A DNA stretch of 25,513 nucleotides, from assembly GCA_964505555.1 (NCBI GenBank), contig CAZDIO010000069.1:1-25513 (forward strand). The letters run 5' to 3'. Source of the DNA: CAZDIO01 sp964505555 (lineage in GTDB: Bacteria; Bdellovibrionota_C; UBA2361; SZUA-149; CAZDIO01). Positions 8,111-15,370 of this stretch are shown here, one piece after another. The position numbers and the translations under genes were made by a program. Within the stretch, counting starts at the first letter, position 1, and each line of letters opens with the position of its first letter. The notes beneath the pieces are model-generated. The model was not told the DNA's origin and did no database searches. It saw only the letters and a program-made list of their open reading frames with translations.

Positions 8111-10048
8111 GGCTCCCATATCAAAACCACCCCAGACGCGGAAAGTCGTTCCTGAGGTACCTTCTAACAGCTGAATTGCACGAGTAATATCTTCGCCAGC
8201 CACTATTGCGTTTCGTTTTTGGTCTAATAGGAGAAGCTTTGTAAGTGGTGTGGGATCAAACGAGTTACTACTAATCGCCAGCCAACGGTTAATATCATCT
8301 CCTAGAACTTTACCATCTTGAGTAATGTCCATGGGCAAAGATCCGATTACGATCCTGTTTTCGGTGCTAGAAATTGGCATGCTAGCCGCCGCATCAATAA
8401 CATTAATCGCTCTAATCTGTGTCCAAGCTCCTAAAGGGATTCGAGGTGAAAATCTAATTAGATAAGGACCAGCACCGCTCCCGCTAACAAGTGTTACTGT
8501 TGGAGCTGTGCCCACAGCCAAATCATATGGAGCTCCTGTTATTTCCGCATTATTTCGAAAATATTTACGTTCAAAATTTGCTATGCTTAAGGCCGCACCA
8601 TTAACATTTGTCACCGGCGAAGAGAATGTTATTGAAATATCTTTAACACCGAGGAGTACTCCAGTTGTTGCATCTCTATCTTCTAACGGATCAACATACC
8701 CGTTTAATGGAGAACTGGAGGCAATAGTTGGAGCCGAAGAAGCACAGCTAAAACTATACGCTGCTCCTGTTCCAAGCGCTTTATAGGAACTGGCAAATAT
8801 TGCACTTCCAGAAATGGAAACCGAATATCCAAAATAATTACCTGCACCTGCATTTGGATCAGCAAGTTTTGATGTTTCATTCCATGTTGATCCACTTTTT
8901 TGAAACACATAGACAGCACCACCATTGGTCCAAAAAGGTCTCTCTTGAGGCGCTCCTATTATTGCCGTATCGCCTGCAATGCTCACTGCAAGACCGAAAT
9001 AACCATTACTAATGCTTCCTGAACTATGAATTTCATCTTCGTAAGTCCAAGTCGATCCAATAAGGCGGTATATATAAGCCGATCCGAGATTTTCTGCGAC
9101 ACCATCTTGATTGGCTCCGATAATCAACATATCGTTATTAATATCTACACCATATCCAAATTGATCGTATTCCGTTCCATCAGGTGGAACGATTTTTTGC
9201 TTCTGCTCCCAGAAATCATCATTTAAGTTGAGTGGTGTTCCATTATCATTTCTTTTAAAAAGGTACGCCGAACCAGAAGCGCTTCCACGATCATCATCTG
9301 CAAAAGAACCGATCAACACCCAATCTCCAAAAGCAGCAACAGAAAATCCAAAGAAATCGACATTTGCAGCATCCAAGGCGGTGAGCTTTGGCGGTAGGAT
9401 CCACGTTGAACCATTCCAGAAAATAAGGTGCGCAGCGCCAGCATAGAGTCCCCGTGTACGATCCGACGAACTCCCTACTACGATGACATTCCCTGATATT
9501 GAAACGGCGCTATTTACTAGATCCGGTGTCCCACTGAACCCGACGGGAAACTTCTGCTCTTCAATCCAATTCGATCCGTTCCTGCGAAAAATATACGTTG
9601 CGCCGGTCTGCGTCCCATTGATGTACTTCCCATGAGCCACGACAACGGCAATATTGCCATCAATAGAAACAGCGCCCCCAAATGAGTCGCCCGGACCAAT
9701 ATCTGACCCAAGGAGTTTGGTTTCTTGTAGCCAACTTGTTCCACTCCATCGGTAAATATAAGCCGCACCGGAGTTATCTCCGCGCGCCCCATGAAGTGGT
9801 GCTCCTACTATCGCCACATCGCCATTGACATCAATCGAGCGGCCAAACCAGTCAGCAAATTCTAGGTCCGAGGCGACAATCTGTTGGGAAATATTACATG
9901 ACTGCCCAAAAGCTTCATCAACGTTCCTAGTTAAGAAAAATATGCAGATTAACAACACACCAAATAACCGGACGACATCCGTTTGTTGCTTTCGATTACG
10001 ACTTTTACTAAAAAGGTTAGGACAAATATAAAGTTTTTGTATGCTCAC
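8102..10048 (-). CDS. secreted FG-GAP beta-propeller protein with dockerin-like C-terminal module (second copy)
   Basis: A 648-residue exported protein with a GTG start at 10048 that overlaps the previous stop by 4 bp; GGGAG lies 7 nt upstream. A basic N-terminus of about 26 residues leads to a hydrophobic signal segment ending near AFGQS. The body has seven repeats of about 55-60 residues built on a D-x-F-G-x-S-V-x-I-x-G-D-x-x-x-I-G-A core followed by G-x-A-Y-I-Y/F. This is the FG-GAP pattern, and seven copies suit a closed seven-bladed propeller. The last 205 residues are the shared module with two dockerin-like EF loops. FG-GAP propellers serve in adhesion and ligand binding, and no enzyme site is visible. 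The first residues MSIQK match those of the subtilase protein, and the propeller resembles the upstream gene, so duplication is likely. Fold call is secure; function unknown. Confidence 0.87.
   Translation of the reverse strand: MSIQKLYICPNLFSKSRNRKQQTDVVRLFGVLLICIFFLTRNVDEAFGQSCNISQQIVASDLEFADWFGRSIDVNGDVAIVGAPLHGARGDNSGAAYIYRWSGTSWLQETKLLGSDIGPGDSFGGAVSIDGNIAVVVAHGKYINGTQTGATYIFRRNGSNWIEEQKFPVGFSGTPDLVNSAVSISGNVIVVGSSSDRTRGLYAGAAHLIFWNGSTWILPPKLTALDAANVDFFGFSVAAFGDWVLIGSFADDDRGSASGSAYLFKRNDNGTPLNLNDDFWEQKQKIVPPDGTEYDQFGYGVDINNDMLIIGANQDGVAENLGSAYIYRLIGSTWTYEDEIHSSGSISNGYFGLAVSIAGDTAIIGAPQERPFWTNGGAVYVFQKSGSTWNETSKLADPNAGAGNYFGYSVSISGSAIFASSYKALGTGAAYSFSCASSAPTIASSSPLNGYVDPLEDRDATTGVLLGVKDISITFSSPVTNVNGAALSIANFERKYFRNNAEITGAPYDLAVGTAPTVTLVSGSGAGPYLIRFSPRIPLGAWTQIRAINVIDAAASMPISSTENRIVIGSLPMDITQDGKVLGDDINRWLAISSNSFDPTPLTKLLLLDQKRNAIVAGEDITRAIQLLEGTSGTTFRVWGGFDMGAKP
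8105..8719 (-). repeat. shared C-terminal module, copy 2
   Basis: This encodes about 205 residues. DGYVDPLED-type motifs and NFERKYFR and PLGAWTQ blocks are followed by DITQDGKVLGDD and DQKRNAIVAGED loops and the terminus GFDMGAKP. It is closer to copy 1 than to the subtilase copy. Confidence 0.88.
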
Positions 10049-10053
10049 GGTTT
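10034..10053 (-). repeat. 20-bp identical gene-junction repeat, copy 1
   Basis: Identical to 8091-8110. It spans the stop of the first FG-GAP gene and the GTG start of the second, again with a GTGA overlap and a GGGAG Shine-Dalgarno at 10056-10060. Sequence outside the 20 bp differs, so the identity marks the gene boundary. Confidence 0.9.
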
Positions 10054-11904
10054 TTCTCCCATATTAAATCCACTCCAGGACCGTAATGTCGTGCCAGGCG
10101 TGCCGTTAAGAAGTTGAATTGCGCGGGTGATATCTTCTCCCGCAACTATTCCGTTTCGTTTTTGATCCAAAAGTAAAAGTTTTGTTGCCGGTGTTGGGTC
10201 AAAAGTTCCTCCATTGACCGCTAGCCAGCGATTTATATCATCGCCTAACACCTTTCCATCCTGAGTGATGTCCATAGGTAAATTTCCAAAAATGATCCGG
10301 TTTCCAGAAGAAGAGATCGGTGTGCTGCTTGCTGAGCTCACTACGTTTATCGCTTTAATTTGTGTCCACGCACCAAGCGGAATTCTTGGTGAGAAACGAA
10401 GAAGGTATGGTCCTGCGCCAACACCACTGACAAGGATCACCGTCGGAGCGACCCCACCAACACCAAGATCAGCAGTAGTAGCACTCACCTCTACTCCTCC
10501 TCGAAAATATTTTCTTTCAAAATTTGAAAGACTTATAGGAGCACCTCCAATATTTGTAACAGGAACCGAAAAACTAATTGAAATATCTTTCGTCCCTAAA
10601 AGTGCACCTGTTGTTACATCTTGATCTTCTAAGGGATCGATGTAGCCATCTGGAGGGAAGATTGAACTAAGAGAAGGTGTCACACTACACTGTACTCCGA
10701 AGAAATAGGCATCTCCCGTATCTCGCCCAAACCAATCCGCTAGGTTTGCCCCGCCAACGATATTCGTAGAACTAAGAGCCACTCGATAGCCCAAGTTATC
10801 GTCGTACGAGCCGAAAGGAGAAGGAGCAAGGAGTTTTGTTTGTTCATTCCAACTATTTCCGTCAAATAAAAAGGGATACACCGCACCACGATTCGTTATT
10901 CCATCGTTACTCTCCCAAAGCGGACTCCCAACGACAATAAGATCTCCATTAATTGCTACCGAGGCCCCAAACCAATCACCCGGCTTAGAATCCGATCCGG
11001 TGAGTTTCTGTTTGAAACCCCACTGCATTCCTTCCAAAGCAAAGACATACACAGCGCCAGCGTTACTTCCAACATCGTCATCACGAGAAGCACTCACAAC
11101 CATCTTTAAACCGTCGATTGCAACGGATTCCCCGAAATTATCGCCACTTTGACCATCAGGTGCGAGAAGTTTTTGATGAAACGTCCACTGTGCCCCATCA
11201 AACTTATAGACGTAGCTTGAACCAAAATTGGTTCCACCCGATCCATCACTTCCATAGGCACCGATAACCATAAAGTTATTGGAAATTTCAACGCTAAACC
11301 CAAAAAAATCATAGCTTGCTCCATCTGAAGCACTAATAACTTGAGTCGGCACCCACGACGATCCGTTGTATCGAAACATAAAAATTCGCCCCGAATACGT
11401 CGTGCTTCCATATGCTCCGATTGCCATCTCGTTTCCCGCAATTGCCACTGCGTATCCGAAAAAATTTCCTGGCTCAGGTGTCGCGGGTAACAACTTTTGT
11501 CGGTAAGTCCAAGTGGATCCTGTTAATTGATACACGTAAGCAGCTTCTGTTCCCGGCGCGCCTACCACTGCCCACGATCCTTCAATGGCGACAGATCTTC
11601 CAAATTGGTGCCCGGCAGCACCATCGGGAGCTACGAGTTTTTGTGTGATCGACCAAGAAGTGCCGTAAGTCGCCACGTAGACCGTTCCTTTATCAGTAGC
11701 ACTCGGTTGTCTCGGTGCTCCCATGAAAGCTACGCTTCCATCAATTGCAATACTCGAAGTATATTGGTCCTGCGAACCAAGATCTGTTGGTCGAAGAGGA
11801 CTACCAGAAGAAAACAAACATTGAGACCAAGCAGTATTTTGTCCCATATCCCAAATAACGAAACCCAAAATGATAAAAAATATCTGCCGCAAAAAGAATT
11901 TCAT
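10045..11904 (-). CDS. secreted FG-GAP beta-propeller protein with dockerin-like C-terminal module (first gene of operon)
   Basis: A 619-residue exported protein starting at ATG 11904. A classical signal peptide (KFFLRQ, then a hydrophobic core, cleavage near AWSQ) differs from the MSIQK-type start of the two downstream genes. Seven FG-GAP-like repeats follow, with cores at DQYT, HQFG, NFFG, DFFG, DNFG, DWFG and DNLG, which fits a seven-bladed propeller. The final 207 residues are the shared module with two EF-hand loops and the end GFNMGEKP. It is the first gene of a three-gene transcription unit, with 376 bp of non-coding DNA upstream. Surface adhesion or assembly on a partner protein through the C-terminal module is inferred. 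No enzymatic motif is seen. Fold and export are well supported, function is not. Confidence 0.87.
   Translation of the reverse strand: MKFFLRQIFFIILGFVIWDMGQNTAWSQCLFSSGSPLRPTDLGSQDQYTSSIAIDGSVAFMGAPRQPSATDKGTVYVATYGTSWSITQKLVAPDGAAGHQFGRSVAIEGSWAVVGAPGTEAAYVYQLTGSTWTYRQKLLPATPEPGNFFGYAVAIAGNEMAIGAYGSTTYSGRIFMFRYNGSSWVPTQVISASDGASYDFFGFSVEISNNFMVIGAYGSDGSGGTNFGSSYVYKFDGAQWTFHQKLLAPDGQSGDNFGESVAIDGLKMVVSASRDDDVGSNAGAVYVFALEGMQWGFKQKLTGSDSKPGDWFGASVAINGDLIVVGSPLWESNDGITNRGAVYPFLFDGNSWNEQTKLLAPSPFGSYDDNLGYRVALSSTNIVGGANLADWFGRDTGDAYFFGVQCSVTPSLSSIFPPDGYIDPLEDQDVTTGALLGTKDISISFSVPVTNIGGAPISLSNFERKYFRGGVEVSATTADLGVGGVAPTVILVSGVGAGPYLLRFSPRIPLGAWTQIKAINVVSSASSTPISSSGNRIIFGNLPMDITQDGKVLGDDINRWLAVNGGTFDPTPATKLLLLDQKRNGIVAGEDITRAIQLLNGTPGTTLRSWSGFNMGEKP
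10048..10668 (-). repeat. shared C-terminal module, copy 1
   Basis: This encodes about 207 residues with DGYIDPLED, NFERKYFR, GAGPYLLRFSPRIPLGAWTQ, then DITQDGKVLGDD and DQKRNGIVAGED loops about 35 residues apart. The loop spacing and residues resemble the duplicated EF loops of dockerin I. No cohesin domain is visible in this window. Confidence 0.88.
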
Positions 11905-12280
11905 TATCTTAATCGCACATCAAGATCGTTCCTCTAAACGGCTCTCTTCTACGCAGGACTCACAGAAGCAACCGCATGCAAATTCATGAAGAAATATAAA
12001 TGTCAGATTGCACCAATAGATTGTATTGGATCACATCACGATATTCGCACATACCTAACAAAGCCCTAGACGTAGTAAGACACCTAACGTAAATTCATTT
12101 GTGCACATAATATGCCAAAAGATTCAACGGCTTATAGGCCCGAAGGAACTAAATATGGGTTCCGTAAGGTCTATTGTAAGAGATTTGAGAGAGAGGAAGT
12201 AACACTAACCCGCATATAATTCATAGCCAGCTTATAACGATAACGATAATACCTTTTTCTAGATCGTATTAGTCGTTGTA
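11905..12280 (-). other. 376-bp non-coding region upstream of the secreted-protein operon
   Basis: No gene is supported here. The region holds several small repeats: inverted repeat CCAATA/TATTGG (12013-12018 and 12024-12029, 5-nt loop), direct ACCTAAC at 12053-12059 and 12082-12088, the tandem unit TAACGA near 12236-12247, and GTATTAGTC at 12266-12274 and 12278-12286, the last overlapping the stop of the acetyltransferase gene. A promoter for the operon must lie here, but no hexamer pair is convincing. Confidence 0.4.
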
Positions 12281-13132
12281 TTAGTCAGTAGCAAGCGCCA
12301 CATATTGAACATATTTTCGGGAGAGTTGAAACTTGAGATTCCCTAAAGAATCGTACCAGGACTCTTTTAACGACACTTTAGGAAAATGAATTTTTGCTCC
12401 TTTTTTTGCATTGAACCCGCAAAGAAGCGTATGCAGAAGCGACTCTGGATTCTGTTTTGAGTTACAACCAAACGAAAAAATAGTCGCTTCTCCCAAGTCA
12501 AGTTTATCAATATATAAAATGTACGCTTCAATGCCGTCGACAGAAACTACTGCTAGTCCAAAAAGTTTCTTTTTTAAATTAAGAAGAGTTTGTGATTGTT
12601 GAAGCCATGAAACATGCTCGCTATTTTTAATGACTCCTTGCTCCAGTAATTGATCATAGGTTATTTCTTGAACTATCTCTGTATGTTGAAGCAGGGGAAA
12701 CTCTCTTTGCAACTGAAAATCGGCATAGGAGGCGCTTTCTTTATATCCTAGACTAATAAAAAAGTTATTTGCCAACTTGTTATCTTCGGGAACTTCAACA
12801 ACAATTTTTTTCGGCCCAAGCACAGAGAGTTTTTGACGAAGTGAAGTAAGAAGATGGCGTCCATGACCTTGTCTCTGAAAATCGGGGTGCACCCCTACTT
12901 TATAAATAAGCGTTTCTTGCTCTCGCTTACAGCCGATACAAACCCCTATAATCTGCTTCCCCTCAAGAGCAATCATACAGCTGCTCGACCAGAGGTTTAG
13001 TTCACGGACTTCATCTTTGAAACTTGAAAGGGTGCACTCCGGCTCTTCCGGAAAGTGCACGTTATAGACCTCATTTACTGCTTTTACTAAGAGAGGTATG
13101 TCGTCTGGACGACAGAACCGATAGGAAGGCAT
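12281..13132 (-). CDS. GNAT-family N-acetyltransferase with unassigned C-terminal half
   Basis: This 283-residue protein appears cytoplasmic. Residues about 1-145 are a GNAT domain: the N-terminal RFCRPDDIPLLVKAVNEVY strand-helix, the acetyl-CoA pyrophosphate loop RQGHGR (87-92) in VGVHPDFQRQGHGRHLL, and the N-K-L-A-x-x-F-F-x-x-L-G-Y motif at about 118-130. GNAT enzymes move an acetyl group from acetyl-CoA to an amine; the substrate cannot be told here. Residues about 150-283 match no family I know and might be a second, worn GNAT-like fold. It is flanked by 376 bp downstream and 60 bp upstream and sits behind the UspA-fusion gene on the same strand. The 60-bp gap contains two copies of an AATAAAAAAACA motif. 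It may be the last gene of the respiratory cluster or independent. Confidence 0.8.
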   Translation of the reverse strand: MPSYRFCRPDDIPLLVKAVNEVYNVHFPEEPECTLSSFKDEVRELNLWSSSCMIALEGKQIIGVCIGCKREQETLIYKVGVHPDFQRQGHGRHLLTSLRQKLSVLGPKKIVVEVPEDNKLANNFFISLGYKESASYADFQLQREFPLLQHTEIVQEITYDQLLEQGVIKNSEHVSWLQQSQTLLNLKKKLFGLAVVSVDGIEAYILYIDKLDLGEATIFSFGCNSKQNPESLLHTLLCGFNAKKGAKIHFPKVSLKESWYDSLGNLKFQLSRKYVQYVALATD

Positions 13133-13192
13133 CAGTTAACTACTTTGTTTTTTTATTGACCTGTTTTTTTATTAATCCTTTGTTGTACGCTT

Positions 13193-15328
13193 CTACCCCT
13201 CCTTTCCCTTGAGAGCATCCCGCTCACTCCCAAGGGCACTCATCACACCAACTTCATTAAGAACAGTTTCAACAACCCCACTGTAAACATGAGAAACAGG
13301 GCCGTTCTTCTTTTTTGGATCCGAGCTCTCTCCCTCTTTATTTGCAAAAAACGAACTAAACGGACAGGTGCCCTCGCTCTTTTTTTCTGCCTGCGCAGTA
13401 AGTTTTTCTCCCTCTTCTTTGGTGATGTAGCCCTGCTCTTCTAAGATCTGCGCCATCATCTGCCTTCCCTGCTCAAGTCCCTCTTCGACATGCGATAAAG
13501 AAATCATGGTAATTTCTCGCTCGAGAGCAAGGGTTTCGATTCGCTCTTGCGTTTTTTCTCGCATAAATCCCGCCGGAACCCTGAGCAGCCTTTGTGCGGC
13601 ATCCTCATCCCAAGAAAACACCGATCGTATCTCAGCACCATCTTTCCCAGTGGCTACGACTTTTTTATCAACATCACTATCGTATTCTTTGAGTTTGAGT
13701 TTCTCCTTCCCAACTTCTGCATCCTCAACATCAAAAAGAATCTTTCCAACTTCATCCTCAATCACTGCTTTTGCAAACTCAAGGGTGATCGTATCGACCT
13801 TTTTCATTCGTGCTGCTTTCTCTATTCGCGCTTTTGCACGGCGTTTTTGATAGGCATCACTAATAGCGATTAACTGCTTTCGAGCGTCTTGGCTCCAGCG
13901 AAGCTTTTTTCCATCGTAGGTCGTTTCTTCCTCAGCTCCACCTTCTTCGGTAATAATTTTTTCAACCAAGTCGTTTGTTAGAAGATGAAATTCCTTTGCA
14001 CCACACACCGCACACTGCACCGGTGCTGATTCGCGTGCGGTAACTCCACACTTCTTACACATCGCAATAGTCATATCCTTTGCACGTTTTAAAACCATCG
14101 CTTCTGCAAGCTGCTCGGTTCGTTTTGCCGTATATTTTGGCATAAAACGATCCATCGCTTCATCAATCACACTGTTTGTAATCACACTGTGTCCTTGCTC
14201 AATAGCAAGTCGAAGAATTCCTGTTCGAGCAATTCCTCGCACGACCGAAGGCACTCGGGTCATTCGCTCTTCTGCTTCTTTCGTCCAAAGGATGCTCTCC
14301 TCTGCTTTCTTATCAATCTCAGGATATTCAAGTGCGGTGCTCAACAAAAGATCGCAAGGACATAAACGAAGAAGATTTTCGGTATTACTTCCCAGGGACT
14401 TTTCTTCTTGAGGACTATGCACCCCAGTGCGCCCCACAACCAGAAGCCACGGCTTCGTGTCACGACAATGGTTGAGAATTTTTTGAAACGCCTTTCCATC
14501 AAGAAGAGTTTTCTTCGCTTCAATCTCATGCTCTCTTGCCATCTGTTCAGCGACATTCAGGTGAGACTGATAAATCTGTGCTAACCCTGTATCAATGACC
14601 TCTTCATGAAGTTGATTTTGCTCCTCAAAGCGAAACACCTTTGAGGCTTGCTCAGACAAGACATCAACAATGCCGTTAAAAACTGCGTAATGAAGATAGG
14701 GATCATATACCCCGATCAGCTCAATCTTCTTTTCAAATTTCTTTGCAAGCTCGATGGCGGTAATAAGCGCTCCAAACGATTGTGGACTTCCATCTATTCC
14801 AACTAAGATCGTATCTCGAAGCGGCTCATCATCCTTTGGAAGATGTTTAATGACCAAAACATCCCGCTCCGTAAAACGTGCTACCCGCTCACAGACCGAA
14901 CCGATTAAGCTATCTCTGGTCTTTCCAATGCCAAGCGCCCCGATTACTACGAGGTCATAATCTGATTGCGCAATATCTTTGATAATTTCAGCATGATGCT
15001 TGCCATCCATCATCTTTCGCTCACAGCAAAGTCCTTTCTCTTTACACTTGTTTCCAAGTTGGTCGAGATAGCTATCAGAGATGAGCTCAAGTCCCATCGT
15101 AATTAAACTGTCATGAATTTTTCGTTGTCTCTCAATCTCTTCTTCCTGGAGATACTCCTCTGGAAGGGTAAACTCCATCTGTTTAAACCGATAGTCATGC
15201 ATTTTTGCCGCATAAACATGGCTGCCAACGATTTTAGAACCAAACGTTGAACCTAAATCGACGGCCCGATCAATTGCTTGATTCGAATACTCAGAGTTAT
15301 CAACTGGAACATAAATTTTACTGTACAT
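13193..15328 (-). CDS. UspA-UspA-zinc ribbon fusion with three PCP_red-like domains
   Basis: This 711-residue protein appears cytoplasmic, starting at ATG 15328 with AAGGAGA 10 nt upstream. Residues 1-163 and about 171-332 are two universal stress protein domains. The first carries the ATP-binding G-x2-G-x9-GS motif (130-144) and the second a one-residue-longer variant (GRTG...LGS, 299-314). Trp348 opens a PCP_red-like domain (about 348-396), the small domain at the end of the BchB/ChlB subunit of dark protochlorophyllide reductase. A zinc ribbon follows (Cys424, 427, 439, 442), then a diverged second (from Trp478) and third (from Trp573) PCP_red-like segment. A CPF motif (655-657) precedes the tail. 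The position 42 bp behind three cytochrome genes suggests a service role for the respiratory complex. UspA and ribbon calls are secure; the third and especially second PCP_red copies are weaker. Confidence 0.85.
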   Translation of the reverse strand: MYSKIYVPVDNSEYSNQAIDRAVDLGSTFGSKIVGSHVYAAKMHDYRFKQMEFTLPEEYLQEEEIERQRKIHDSLITMGLELISDSYLDQLGNKCKEKGLCCERKMMDGKHHAEIIKDIAQSDYDLVVIGALGIGKTRDSLIGSVCERVARFTERDVLVIKHLPKDDEPLRDTILVGIDGSPQSFGALITAIELAKKFEKKIELIGVYDPYLHYAVFNGIVDVLSEQASKVFRFEEQNQLHEEVIDTGLAQIYQSHLNVAEQMAREHEIEAKKTLLDGKAFQKILNHCRDTKPWLLVVGRTGVHSPQEEKSLGSNTENLLRLCPCDLLLSTALEYPEIDKKAEESILWTKEAEERMTRVPSVVRGIARTGILRLAIEQGHSVITNSVIDEAMDRFMPKYTAKRTEQLAEAMVLKRAKDMTIAMCKKCGVTARESAPVQCAVCGAKEFHLLTNDLVEKIITEEGGAEEETTYDGKKLRWSQDARKQLIAISDAYQKRRAKARIEKAARMKKVDTITLEFAKAVIEDEVGKILFDVEDAEVGKEKLKLKEYDSDVDKKVVATGKDGAEIRSVFSWDEDAAQRLLRVPAGFMREKTQERIETLALEREITMISLSHVEEGLEQGRQMMAQILEEQGYITKEEGEKLTAQAEKKSEGTCPFSSFFANKEGESSDPKKKNGPVSHVYSGVVETVLNEVGVMSALGSERDALKGKEG

Positions 15329-15338
15329 AGCTACTTAC

Positions 15339-15345
15339 TCTCCTT
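15339..15345 (-). promoter_or_regulatory. Shine-Dalgarno of the UspA-fusion gene
   Basis: AAGGAGA on the minus strand lies 10 nt before the ATG at 15328. The 42-bp spacer to the cytochrome gene also carries part of a direct repeat, ACGGTGAAGT, which occurs twice around the cytochrome stop codon. No terminator is seen, so the gene is probably read through from the cytochrome genes. Confidence 0.6.
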
Positions 15346-15370
15346 CTGATACGACTTCACCGTTACAACT

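Noticed and set aside
12234..12286. TAACGA and GTATTAGTC repeats as an attachment site or IS remnant
   Set aside because: There are too few copies, no integrase or transposase nearby, and no flanking target duplication.
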